64,000 nucleotides of DNA from Anaspis maculata (Eukaryota > Arthropoda > Insecta > Coleoptera > Scraptiidae): the NCBI GenBank assembly GCA_949128115.1, contig OX421964.1, forward strand, positions 51,748,601-51,812,600, read 5' to 3'. The notes beneath the pieces are model-generated. The model saw only the letters and a list, made by a program, of their open reading frames with translations, was not told where the DNA came from and did no database searches. Shown piece after piece: positions 1 to 12,800 of the stretch (position 1 is its first letter; each line of letters begins with the position of its first letter). The translations under genes were made by a program, and so were the position numbers.

Positions 1-220
1 GTCTTAATTCTGGAGATTTTAATAAGAGGATTACTCAGTTTTTATTGTATTATTTCGCTTTTTACACGGTTGATGAATATTTCAACGATGATTTTAACCA
101 TTTTAATCTGTTGTGATGTCCACTTTATAGGACCCCGCACGATTCTTATGGAAAATGCGAGGGAAAATGGCTCCCGGTTGAATTCTCTGAATTTTTGATA
201 TGTTGTAGCTCAAGAGATAC

Positions 221-351
221 TGGGTGGTATTAATAAAAAATAAGCATAAGCATTTGCTTAGATTTTTGAGGAGTTGCTAAGCAGACTTCCCCTAGGAACG
301 CCTATGAAATCCAAGCAAATGCTTATGCTTATTATTTAATAATACTACCCA
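221..351. mobile_element. Hairpin MITE, about 131 bp
   Basis: The left end TGGGTGGTATTAATAA is followed by AATAAGCATAAGCATTTGCTT. Both recur as a near-perfect reverse complement at 313-351, leaving a spacer of about 50 bp. The size and near-complete dyad symmetry fit a non-autonomous DNA transposon. No clear target duplication was identified, so the superfamily is open. Confidence 0.6.
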
Positions 352-610
352 CTAATCAGATACCGTGAATCCCAAATTTGAACAATAAAACAGTTTTTTA
401 CCCACGGAGAGTTGAAGCTGGACCTCAAGTTGGACGTTAAAACTCGTCTAAACTGTTAGAGAGGCATGACAATATTTGAAAAAAATGAAAATTCCACTGA
501 AGTTTCCTCACTGTTACCAACCTTTTGAAAAAAAAATGGAAAAAAAATCTTTTTAACCAATGGATCTATTTTCTTGAAATTTTCAGAAAATACTCTTTAT
601 CACTCTTGTT

Positions 611-670
611 GATGATTAAAAGTATTTTTAGTCAAATCTATCTCATTGGCAAGTACCCCATTGTTATAAT
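611..670 (+). repeat. Relic of the right end of the Helentron-like element
   Basis: The stretch reads like the conserved right-hand segment of the two elements at 41447-43473 and 50502-52541. It shares a TGATGA start, TCAAATCTATCTCATTGGCA and AGTACCCCATT. The upstream core repeats and microsatellite are absent, so this is a truncated or decayed copy. Confidence 0.45.
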
Positions 671-1531
671 CATTGTCGTTATGTCAAAAAGAGCTGTATA
701 TATCGCCAAATTTCAGCGAATATATCGCCCAATTTCAGCGATATATCGCCCGTGCGGACCTAGCTTTATTCTGACGGCTTCAAAATGATCTTATGACAAA
801 ATTTATAAAATGTTGAGGAAATTACTTTAAAATTTTTCTGTTTAGGTAAAACTTGGTGGAAACAATTCATTTTTTCAAAAAACCTGGACTTGGACTGGAA
901 ATTTGGACTTTGGACGAAACATACTTTTCGTCTGGGGTACAGATTTGGTTTCTCTTCAAGTTGTCTTTCAACGCCAATCGTATTTGAGAGAAAAATATCA
1001 ACCCCTTAATCAACCCACTCATTCACCCCCAACCCCAACCACCATCATAAAATTCGAGATCACTCTCAAAAGCCATGAAGATGGCTTCTGTGATTTAAAT
1101 TATGAATTTTGACATGGGAATAATTATCTTCTACCCTTGAAGTTGGGGTGGCCATTTTCCAATTTTCCTCGGTTAATTTGCCTGATTTTTTGGTATTGTG
1201 TACCTATTTCTTTGTTTCCACATGAGAAGACGCTGTATTTTTGACATTTAAAGGTAATTTTCAATGTTGAAGCGATATTTGTGAAGTAGAAAGGTTACCT
1301 CTACTACTTATGACGAGTCGGTATGAGATCTACTATATGCCCTTGACGAAGTTATTTTTTCTCAACTTGTAGGCAATAGCAACTATCTTGAGATTTTTTC
1401 AGATTTTTAAATTATTATTTTTGATGCGTCTGTTTTTTTCAAAATGCCTATTATGGTGATTGTATTAAAAACAAAATTGACCTTATATATTTTTTGATAA
1501 TCTCATATATATTTCTCAAGTGTCTCATATA

Positions 1532-2439
1532 CAGGGTGTCCGTTTTTCGAGGCTAAGCATGGGTATCTCGCTTATCTTTAGAGATACAGAGTCGGTTAAA
1601 TTAGAAAAAAGTTGTTAATTTTCATGACGATCAATGATCCAAGAAGATATTTGACTTGTCAGTTTTAGTTTTCGAGATATCGAGAAAAAACAGAAATTTG
1701 TAATTTTTGTTTTTATTTTTTATTTGAAAAACGGTTGAAGGTAGCCTTTTCTAATTAAGACATTGTGAAGGCACTTTTTCAAGGGGAATTCAATGTTGCC
1801 AAAATCCTCATTCTAGCTTCCCAAACAACCGAGATATGACATTCAACTTTTTTTTCTCTTATGGGCGCCATATTGGATTTTGACATTTTTATTTTCTGGT
1901 TACAACGATGTGTCACATGCCACTGTTGAATTTATGCTTTAGAGCAAAAAATTTATTTTTTATTTTTCAAAGAGTGCTTTGGAAACAAAATCAGCACCGA
2001 CAATAAAAAAAAACGTAAATGTCAAACATTTATTCAACAATGACATGTGGCACATCGTTTTAACCAGAAAAGAATACCGTATTCAAAAATATCAAAATCC
2101 AATATGACGCCCATTAGAGAAAAAAGTTGAATGTCGTATTTCGGTTGCTTTAAAAGCTAAAATAAAGATTTTGGCAGCTTTGGATTCCTCTTGAAAAAGT
2201 GCACTGACAATGTCTAGATTAGACAAGGCCACCTTCAACCGTTTTTTGAATAAAAAATAAAAACAAAAATTTAAATTCCTGTTTTTTTGATATCTCAAAA
2301 ACGAAAATCGATACGTCAAATTTCTTTTTGGATTATATTGATCGTCATGAAAATGCGCAACTTTTTCCTAATTTAACCGACTTTGTATCTCTCAAGATAA
2401 GCGAGATACCCATGCTTAGCCTCGAAAAACGGACACCTG
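1532..2439. mobile_element. CAGGGTG-type hairpin (foldback) element, TA target site
   Basis: The element starts CAGGGTGTCCGTTTTTCGAG and ends with its inverse (CTCGAAAAACGGACACCTG). It is flanked by TA on both sides. The arms are about 450 bp each and are imperfect inverted copies meeting near 1985. The right terminus has lost part of the GGG run. No transposase is encoded; the internal frames are reciprocal shadows of the two arms. A TA duplication suggests Tc1/mariner-like mobilisation, but the superfamily is inference. Confidence 0.7.
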
Positions 2440-3051
2440 TATATCATTCAAAAATATCTGGCAACCCTAACTAAGTACCTACCTATAGGTGGTCGATGAT
2501 ACGAAATAAACTAAGTTTGAAATAAGCTCATTTTGAAACATATTCATCCTTATTGTCGTCTTTCGAATATCCTCTTTTACATAGACGTATCGACGCAAAG
2601 CTTACAGCTTACAACCGGTGCCCGAGCGTAGCGAGAGCACCTTTTTGTTTGCCAAATATTCTCACGCATGCGGTTCCGATAACTATAGGAATGAGCGAGG
2701 GAAAGAGTCAGCACATTATCATATTTTGTTATCTAATAATTATTATGATTATATAGTACTTTATTAGTTTTGAAGTCAACAAAATCATCATTTTAAAACG
2801 AAGATGCATCTTTTCGTTATGAACATAAACCAATCTCTGACTATCAAGGTTAAGCTACGTTGCCATCCCCACCCTTGCCATTATTTAAAACGTTATTATC
2901 GCAAAATGCACAGAAATATTCCGTATTTTTAATCAAAACACAATTTCCCAAGGAATATCGCACGTTATTCATAGAACTGCATTGTTTAAAATGCGAAATA
3001 GTCGAAACCTAGCCCGATTTCAGAGTTAAAAAATACCATCGTTTTTCGTAT

Positions 3052-3277
3052 TTGGCGCGTCGGAGACGTCATCACTTCGCGCGTCAGTGCGTCACTGTAA
3101 ATAAATATGGCTGCCGTTGTGTGAGCGGTGGGGTTGTGTTTGCATTTGCCTCGAATTTACCGAGAAAAACGCGCCGGAAATTCTCTGATTCGATCGAGTG
3201 TCGTTCCCCGAGATCTCTGAACACCGTGGAAATATCTGTGTGCTCCGGCTGTAGATGTTTTGAACGACTCGAAGCAG
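3052..3277 (+). promoter_or_regulatory. Putative promoter / 5' untranslated exon of the row-like gene
   Basis: A clear rise in GC and CpG content against the AT-rich flanks, just upstream of the first coding exon. A good donor (GAAGCAG|GTAAAA) ends the stretch at 3277, and an acceptor (CACCACAG|GAAATG) lies three bases before the ATG at 3718. This suggests a leader exon ending at 3277 and a 437-bp 5' UTR intron (3278-3714). The transcription start is not defined, and no TATA box stands out. Confidence 0.45.
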
Positions 3278-3717
3278 GTAAAACATCACAACTGTCATTC
3301 TTCGCCCGCCATTACTTCACAATTTGACGGGCACCGTGTTTTGTTTTACGACTGCAGCGTTTGCCGTCCCGCATTTCACCGGGCGCCAAGTGCTTGCTTC
3401 TGGGCGATGAAAATTCACGTTTCGAGTTTTCCGCCCCCAATTTTTACGTTTGGACATTTGCATGCCGTATTGTGAACGCCTCTTTGGGCATTAATGGGGT
3501 TTAAAGGCTGATTCACGTTCGTTCGGCTGGCCTTTGTTGATTTTTGCGGTGCCCAAAATCCCGCAATTTTTTTTTGTTTTTCAATCACGGCGAATTTTTT
3601 TCATCAATTTTATGAATATTAACGTGTGGTTTTTTCGTTGTAACTGCGGTTGTTAGGTTAGTGTTCAGACGCCATTTATTTCGCTTTGCCAAAGTTTCGT
3701 TTTGTGCACCACAGGAA

Positions 3718-3831
3718 ATGCCGAAAATCCCAACTCGGACCCCTAGAAGGGCGGCCAGCAAGGAGGCTCTGAAGCAGATGCAAATCCTGCTGGGCGATGA
3801 GAAAAACGTGGAAATATCGTCGGACGATGAT
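3718..3831 (+). CDS. row: row-like exon 1 (start codon, residues 1-38)
   Basis: ATG at 3718 follows an acceptor-like CACAG|GAA. The coded segment begins MPKIPTRTPRRAASKEAL and ends SSDDD. The donor GAT|GTAAGC is at 3832, phase 0. The in-frame GTG upstream at 3661 is not a plausible start. Confidence 0.75.
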
Positions 3832-6800
3832 GTAAGCCAGATTCTGTTTTTATACATAATATGAATACTTATGTTAAGTTATGTCAAATCTACTAACGTG
3901 TTACTGTATGTTATGTTAGGAACATATTTTTTCAAGTCTGTTTGTCCGATTTATTGTTTTTTTCAATTTATATGATGTTTGTATTGTCAATAATTTGATG
4001 TTGTAGGCTAATGCACATGATGTATAATTATGACGCACGCCCACAAGATGGCGCTGGCCACATTTCTTGTAGCTGCCAGCAGGTGGCGCCGAGATCAGTT
4101 TTTTTATTTCAAAATGTTTGACAGTAGACAAGCCAAATTACAGGAAACTAGGATTATAAAATCGATTAAACGGCATTTGACCTTATTCTTTGTGCCGTTG
4201 AAAATTTTCAATATTGAAAAAGGATTTTGAAGAGCTGAAATTACTCCATTGGCTGGGGCAAACTCGAATGCAAAGACGGCAGTTCTCAAAAGCTGATGTG
4301 AAAACTTTGGTAATGATTAGTCATTGCCATGTTTATCGCAGCCATTTGGTACGGTTACGATTCTGTAAGGATCACATCAGTCAAGACGACTTCTTTGTGC
4401 ATGAAATATTTGCGTCAAATCAAAATCCGGCAATCTCTGACTTTCTGACTGATTTTCGGTGAAATACAGGTCAAACCCATTGATAAATATTGTACTAAAT
4501 ATGTTCACTTGTACCGTGATTCTAGTCGGCTGTGAGATTTTGTTTCTAAGTTTCCAAATGTGAAATATAGAAAATCCCCAAAACTTTGCAGTTGGCTGCT
4601 CTGGCCGGACCAGTTTTGAAACACATTTTTTGCGTATTTCCTTTGCAGATAGCCGGAACATTTTTGCGGGACGTGATGTCTGACGCTTTTTTCCATTTTA
4701 TTGGAAAATGTAGCAATTTTTTGACCTGTTTTGAATTTTCGCCAATGAACAAATAAATCAAAAGAGCCTTGACATTTGACAGTTGTGAAAAATATTCCTA
4801 ACCTCTCGAAGCCGGTTCAACTTTCGATGCTTCAAATTAAAGAGTATACAAATACAATGCCCTTCGTCCAAAAAAAGAGCCCCTGCAATCATCAACCCTT
4901 TCGCCTCTTCCAGTCAAAAATACAAGCCAAACCCTGAAGAATTATAGGCGATACAAGGATCGCCGTATAGTCTGTCATTGGCAAAAGAATTTACGTGTAA
5001 AAAGTAAATTAAACCAAATTAAAAAAAAAACAGCCGCTCAAAGTTGCGTATTGGACCGAAATTGATGTTAGTACCTTCAATTTGCAATTTGCTTTCGTTT
5101 TGGGGCTTTCCGGGACGAGTTTTTGCCGACCCTGAATGGGCCGCCGTCAAGATGACTTAGATTTGCGGCCGCCCCAGGCTCTTTTGGTGTCTACATGACG
5201 GTAACACAGCTCTGCGTCCCCCTAGTCGCACTTCCACATATGACCAGGTGAGTTTTCCAAGATTTTTACACACCAGGTGAAAAGGCGGCAAGCCTACAAT
5301 GCTAAAGTAGAAAATTTGCCCAGCCAACTAGAGTCACAGTACAAGTGAACCTACTAGCATTCTACTAGCTTCGAAATTTTGCACAAATTACATTTGAGCA
5401 TTGATAAACTAAAAGCTCCGAACCGGCAAGTGTGCGTGTCATAGATTTTGTGAATAAGTAAGAAATAAGTGCCGCCATATCAGATAAAAGCTTGCTGAAG
5501 TCCAGAAAGATTATTGTAAGTCTGAACGTTATTGGCCTATGCACCCCTCAAGCAATTCTGATGTACATACTAATACTAAAACTCAAATTCCCAGTAGAGA
5601 CAGCGTAGGTGTCTATTTGATCTCAATTTGAGCAACAAAAAAAAACTCAAATCGCAAAATATTGCAGAACTATTTTTAGTTTGAAAGTTGGATTAAATGT
5701 TGATAGATCATCAATAAACAAACACTAATGCTTGGTTTCACGATAGCGTTTTATCCGTATACGACGTGTTTATACTCGGGGGTTTCGCAACCGCTGTCGT
5801 ATAGGTCGCGGGAGCATAACGTCACTTTGGCACCCGCTTTGGCAACGTTGCAAGTATGCTTGACGTGGCAACAGCGCAGTGCGCATTCTTTTCGACGTTG
5901 AATTGACATAAGACGCTCGCGTCAGCGCATGATGGGGTGCCAAGGTACCGCTGTAGAGATTGGTTTGTTTTTACTTTTTAACATGACTCAGTCAAATCTT
6001 GAGTTTAGCACAATAGTGGGGTCGGTACAGTATTATACGCTGCATTTTTGAGTAATGCAATGTCTTTAGGCACACATGTTCTTAGCACCTGTTTGAACAA
6101 TTTTGTCCATCGCCGCAAGCGAAATTTTAGTTTAGATCCTGTATACAGGGTGAAGTAGAAAAACAATTTAAATAAATCGGTACACTCCGCGCGAAACACT
6201 GTCTCCGTTTATTTTGCGTGCGATCGTACATAGGTACCTGAAAGTTGTGTCCACATTTGGGTGTGCGGCATTCGATTTTATTTTTGAATCTGCGATATTC
6301 AGCGGCACAAGTTGCGCTGTAGGTTCGCAAAGCTAGGGGATGGAACTCATGCGTCTGCGCGAGCTAGGAAAAGTCTAAACCTGCAGATTTTCAGCCATCG
6401 ATTTAACAAAGAAAAATAGATGACAAGAAACTCCTGACTTCCATGCTAGATTATGTGGAATGATGTTGTCCATGTGCATTGCTGTCGAAAAAATGAATTC
6501 CGCGCGTAGTGTTCCGAAAAGAACGAAAAAGCCGTTTTCAGTGTATAACTGGTTGCCTAGAAGATGATGTTTTTTGGGAACACACATGAAATGGAACTGT
6601 AATGTTCTTTTCATACGGTTTTTGCAGCCAGGCACTCAACAAACTGCCCGTCATTTTTGAAAAAAAACAGAAAACACAAAACCTCTGATATATTATACGT
6701 TCGTGATATAACCCGATAAAATTTTAGTTACCATTTGTTTACATGCAGTTTCATGCCACTGACAGACAGGACGGCAACCGTAAGGCAGAGAAGAATACCA

Positions 6801-9800
6801 GAAGTAGGGCGGTATTTTCAAAAACACACCAACTGATAAACACGTTACCATATTTTCGCTCATTGTGTATCTAAAACTGATCCATCATTGCTGGTCTTGA
6901 ACACAATGAAAGATCAAGAAACACTCTTTTTTCCATAGCCTATTTGAAAGTTTCATTTCCAGCCGTTTCAATAATAGACAATGTTGAAATTACGCTTTTT
7001 ACATGTGTTAGCATACGGCACTATTCTCAAATCCCCTAGCATGGTTGCGCCAGCGCAAAAATGGCACTGGATTTCGCCTATTGTAAACGTCCGTTGAAGA
7101 ATATACCCAGGGCCGGGCCTGGCCTATTTGCCGCCTGCGTGCCACCGAAAAATTGCCGCCCCCTCACCGGCAGTGGAGAGCCCCACCAAATGCGGGAATG
7201 AAAAGAATCCTTCGAAATTCAACTTAATTATTATATTACCGCCCCTATGACTTGCCGCCTGCTGTACTCGCCTGCGCGCCGGAACGCACTGCACGCCTGC
7301 TAGGCCCGGCCCTGAATATACCTCCCTATCCCTATAATAAATTACATCCGCTCGAATCTATTCAAGCCAAGTCGAGAGCCATTCTTGTCGGGCCAACAGT
7401 ACGACAACACGAAGAGCAGTCCAGTGTCGGCGATTAGTAAAAAATAGAACCGAACGCGGCGAACGCTGCAACAGCTTATTCTTTCATTTCCTGGGACGAC
7501 GCTGGTCACCCCAAGGTCAGACAAGACAACGTTACAGCACATCGTTACAGGCGTTCGTTACAACTACTGATGCTATGAAGCAATTTCACTCCCATGTGTG
7601 GTTCTGCGTTAGTGGTGTGTTGTGATCTAGGCGCGAGAATAGAAGTTTCACTTCAAAAATAAGAAGTAAGGGGACTTTAGTTGATAAACATACCCTCGAC
7701 AACGTATAATAACGGAGATACAGGCCTTCGACGTTGTTTCTTAAAAACAGTTTCTTTGCATAAATTTTGGACCGCTCGACCGATTTTATTCAAATTTAAA
7801 CCAAAGTTTACTGAGACAGGTCTCTATTGAACAATGATAACGCATTTCATCAAACATTTTTAGGGGTGAAGATAATAGGGGGTACCCTTCTTCTTTTCTC
7901 CCTATTTTCAAACCTCCTGAATATTTTTGGAAGCGGTTTCAATTTTTGACTTCTACGTTCAATTTAATGAAAAAAGTTACTCTTGCAAAATTTTGATTAG
8001 AAGCTTCATTTTCAAGGTATTTGGGCTTGAAACGTTGGAAAACATCTCGAAATCGCCACTTTCCAGGGCCTTTAAATTAAAATTCAAGAAATCTCATGAT
8101 TCCTCAACTGGAATGAATTTCCTGGGTGTTTTTGAGTTGATAAACCATCATTTTTGCTGAGAAACATGGAGTTTTTCAGGAAAAAAACAATTTGGACCCT
8201 GGAGAGTGGCGATTTTGAGATGTTTTCCAAAGTTGCATGGAAAGACTTTTGCCAAAAATAGAGTGTCGTCAACCGATATTGTGCTACAAGTTCGCAATGT
8301 TCGTATCATCCAACTTTCGCGAATAGGCGGTCATTTCTTATGTAAAGCGAGGGGTTTTTAATTTTTCGTACGTGCTTATACGTACACGATACGAGCATTT
8401 TATACCTACCTGTCTCGCGGACACTTAACGGAGACCTATCTCCTCATCAATAAATTCGACTTTCCCAAAAATTAAGTGTCGCCATCCGATATCGTGCTGC
8501 GCGTTTGCAATGTTCGTATCATCCGGATTCCGCGAATAGGCAGTCATTTCTTATGTAAAGCGAGAAGTTTTTAATTATTCGTAGGCGCTTATACGTGCCC
8601 GCTACGGGCATTATATCATAATTTGGTACAAGAGATGCAGTTGCAAGAGGCAAGACACAAAACCCAGTTCCTCTATTCCAGAAATACGTGTCTAAATGGC
8701 GTACTGAAATGACAGACTTGATGACAGGTGACATATATCGCGATTCATTGCAGAAAGGCTAGCCAATGGTATTAAAAAATCACGGCGGTGATACACGACC
8801 ACCGGCGATCATTCGGCGATTATAGTACTCCTACCGGATGATCATCAAGGTCTTAAATGACGTTCTAAATGGTTATTTAGTAAATGACGACGTGACACAC
8901 TAGTAATTTATATCGTAATTTACGCTGATTGATCATTGAGCTTTTCAGTCTGCCTAGGATATTAGAAATAGCAATTATACAGGGTGTACGAATAAACGAA
9001 AAAATGAAGGTCCCTCTTTATCTTTCTACAAACTCCTGGCCACCAAAAATGTATTAAAAAAGAAAGTGCGCAAAAATGCCGTGTCGCTATTTTGCAATGA
9101 AGAAGCCTTGCGGGCCGCAGCGGCCTCAGCTTCTTTGGAGGACACAACTGATGAACCAAAGTTGAAGTAAGAACTGTGATTCGGCTGTTTAGCTTTATAT
9201 CCAACAAAAAATTAGTTTTTGGGGCCATGGCATTGGGAACAAATTTCCGTTTTTTTCTTCTGATTTACAAGGGCAGGTGGAATAAAAATTAATATGTCGA
9301 TCTCGGGAGGCTGCATAACACGGAAGGAAATTAAGCCATCTCGTAAATATGGTCGAGATTTCTAGGATTGATGCCAAATTTCCTAAAATACCATAGAAAA
9401 ATGGGGAGTTTGCGTGCACACGTATAGACAAATACAAATAGAGAAGATCATATGTTATCACCACCGTCGTCACGGATATTGGGGCATCAAAAATCAGCCA
9501 ACCTTTTTTTGAATGATGGACTCGCCTGGTTCCTACGCAACCGTGAAAATCCGTGACGACATATGGTCTCTTCTATTTGTATTGGGGAGTTTGCGTCCAC
9601 ACGTACGTACGACGTAATGTAACTTTCAACGTGGAAATTGGCGAGTTTGTTATCTGCAATTCCTTAGTTACAGGGGAGTTTTCACGTTCTACGTTACGTT
9701 ACGTCGTACGTTCAATGAAATCGCAAACTCCCTATTGTCTATACTTACGACGCGACGTAACGTAACTTTCAACGTGAAAATTGACGAGGTTGTTATTTGC

Positions 9801-12800
9801 AATTCCTTAGTTATGAATAAATGGAAAACTTCATCCTGTATACGCCATCTGATATCAGTTGATTCCACATCCAGGAATGATCTGAAACAGATATGCTTGG
9901 TTTCATAACTCAGTCGCCACTGAATCACCAAGTGCCGAGTTGTATCTGCCTTAGTAGTACGGTAGTACTTCCTAACTAGACTATTAATTTCCCTGGTTTC
10001 ACTTTCCTCGCTCACAAGCCAACATAATATGCGGTCTTCTTAGTAATGATAATAATACTAATAAAAGTATTCCAGATCCCTGGATTGACCTCTGTTCCTG
10101 TTTTTGCTAAAAAACAGGGATCACGCTATAAATATGAATGAGATATTGAGTGTTACTACCATTGTATCTACGACTCTTGGTTTGATACTCATACCGGTTG
10201 TCAATTTTTATTAGCAACGTGCCAGAACATTTTGCGCTATCGCTTCTAATCAGAGACATGCAGCTGCGAAATTACTCTGTTTCTGTAACATTATTTTTTC
10301 TTTCCAGATCATCGAGGTGGATCCACCGCCGAAGAAAAAATACAAACTGAGCCACCGAAAATCATCAGATGGAAATGGTATATTACTCTGCTGAGTTTCT
10401 GAAACACTGATTTCCTACTAAATGATTTGCTTGTAGACCGGGACGTCATAGTATTAAAAACGATAAATTCCTTGGCTGGCACCGAAAATTTGTTAGATCT
10501 AGACTGTGGTTTTGAAGAATTGACAGCCGTCCAAAAGGCACGGCAAGAGCAGGTCAACAAGGAGGAGCGAGAAATCGAAGCGAAAATCCAAGAACTTCTG
10601 CGAGTGCCCAATACCGAAGTCGTGTACAATGGCGTCTGCACAATGGCAATGGAGATTTCTGAACAGTTACAACATCTCGTGGGTAAGAATAAGCTAACTC
10701 GTTTTGTGATAGAAAAAAACTCGAGTTCTCATGTGTTCATGCTGATTTAAACTACTCAACTCAACACCATAAAAAGAGACTGCAGTACCCGATTGAAACA
10801 AATCACTTGCTAGAAGATCATTGCATGCATTTTAATAAATTTTGTTATTACAACATCGAATTATAAAACAGTAGAAACTTGTGCATGCAATAATGTGCAA
10901 TCAGAAAATACAGTTATAAATTGTATATCAAAATTCGAATGAACTTTTGGCGTGCCAAAAACATGTGGATTTTGGTGACCACCATAGGAAACCTTCGTTG
11001 TTCGCAAGGTTTACTCCTCTGCGACCCCACCTTAATCCACTTTATTATTCAGAAATTCGAATTTTGATGCCGAAGACGTCATATTTTTGTTTCGCTTCAT
11101 GATGACTGCAGGGTTTGTGAAAACGCAGTCCAAAAACCTACCGAATGTGAGTGATTAAAATCATGGTTAGGGTATTTTTCACGAAAAACCTTTTGGTACT
11201 ACGTTGAGCAGTGTATTGTCTCTTCTGCGCGTATTAACTAGCCGACACATTCAAATTTGGAACTTTTACTGAATCTCTGGAACACTTTCAGGTGGGCCTC
11301 AAACGGTTCCGTCTCAGCCCATCGTTCTGCAACCCACCGCCTCCGGTAGCAATTCGGTGCCGCAGAGCTACCAGCTCGTCATGGATCCGCGGTTGGGCGT
11401 GATTGTGGGTACGGTAGCTTCCACTTCGGGCCCGAGTACCGCACCTCCTTTATTGTACCAGACCACCAAAGTGCTTCCACAAGGTGGTGCCAACGCCACG
11501 CCCGAACAACCCATGAAGACGCGGCGCGGCACCATCTTGCGGCAAGTTCCGTCTTCTGCAATACCACCGCAGGTTAAACAGCAGCAGAAGGTTGTCCAGA
11601 AGGCACCGCCAGCGCAAAACAAACCCGTCTCCGGCAAAACATTGCAGGTCAAACAGTTCGCCAACAAACCTTTGACGTTGAAACCGTTGCAGAAGTCTCC
11701 GTTGGCAGCGAAACCTCCGTTGGCGGCGAAACCTGTGACTTCTGCCGCTGCAACGCCAGCAAAACAGGTCAACATCAAGCCCATCGTTCCTCTGAAAGGC
11801 AGGGTAAGTTCAAATGAGCGTTGTGAGCTGGGTGTGTACCATTCTCCCCATTTAACAAAGTTGGTCCCCGTAAGGCTAGGTAAAAATTGCTTTAATCATT
11901 ACCAAAAATTTAAATCACTATGAATTAATTTTTAGTATTATGTCCCTAAAATATGAGTCCGCAAAAACGTGTCTTGTGTTTTCTAAATTGTACTTCAAAG
12001 ACTTTGTCAAGACTGGCAATTTAACCCTAATTATTTTAAGGATTTCAATTTGCTTTTTTACCAACAATTCGTGTTCAATTACAACCATTGATATTTTCAT
12101 TGTAACTGGAGTTTCTGAGACGATTCAGATTTGGGTCAATTTTGATGCAACTCTGTAATTTGAACACTTGGCTTTAGTCGATTCTGACCCCAAGGTTTTT
12201 TTTACTTCAAGTTTTGACTTCAACATGAGCTTGAGATTTTGAAAATCGGTTGATGGGGAAAAAAGTTGGCACTGGAATACCAAAATGTTGATATTTTCGA
12301 TCACCCTGTTGATAAAACAGATGGACAAAAAAAAAAACAAAAGTCGGTCAAAGGCATCCACGGTCATAGGTAATGAGGTCTGTCTTGATACATTTGGTGC
12401 TGAAATTTATGAAAAAAATGTTTGTTCAAACGGGGCTTGGTTGAACGCATCGGAGTTTTGCAACGTTTTACATACCACCCTGTATGAACTTTATTTGAAG
12501 ACTCTTGAGCTTCATATCTGTAGGATGAATATCCAAAAGATAAGGCTAACGGACAGCGTAAACCAAAATAAAATCTGCTGTGGCCAAAGAAAGATGTCCT
12601 TTTGAAAAAGGACAAAAATTTTGAGTGTGACACATTGAGTGTTGCGCAGTTTATGTAAAGATATACAGGGGATGTCATTTAAAAAAATCAAGATATCTAC
12701 CTACAACTACAATGGGAGGCATTCTCGCAAACGCATTCCAGAGGGCGCGACATAGGCTTGGGACCAAATGTCAACGTCATGTCAACGTCAAGTCCAAGGT

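Larger units (their letters stand above)
1..3050. other. Intergenic DNA upstream of the row-like gene, repeat-rich
   Basis: No convincing coding region is seen. The stretch is AT-rich and holds a small hairpin MITE (221-351), a relic of a Helentron-like right end (about 611-670) and a CAGGGTG hairpin element (1532-2439). The short open frames here lie in repeats, show no family motif and are probably chance. Between 2450 and 3050 I see nothing recognisable. Confidence 0.6.
3832..10307 (+). other. row: row-like intron 1 (6.5 kb)
   Basis: Non-coding. It holds a hAT-type MITE (7108-7314), a diverged repeat with internal dyad (7675-8265), a 214-bp direct duplication (8261-8620), a lone CAGGGTG end near 8981 and a local duplication near 9600-9830. 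The 4000-7080 part shows no element I can name. Confidence 0.6.

Noticed and set aside
3052..3327. 91-aa plus frame in the GC-rich region
   Set aside because: Lies across the proposed leader exon and its donor. No similarity visible; better explained as promoter/5' UTR.
9689..10015. 108-aa minus-strand frame
   Set aside because: Overlaps a local duplication with ACGT dyads; no domain features and no neighbours in phase.
11368..11784. 138-aa minus-strand frame
   Set aside because: Antisense of the low-complexity exon 4; no motif.
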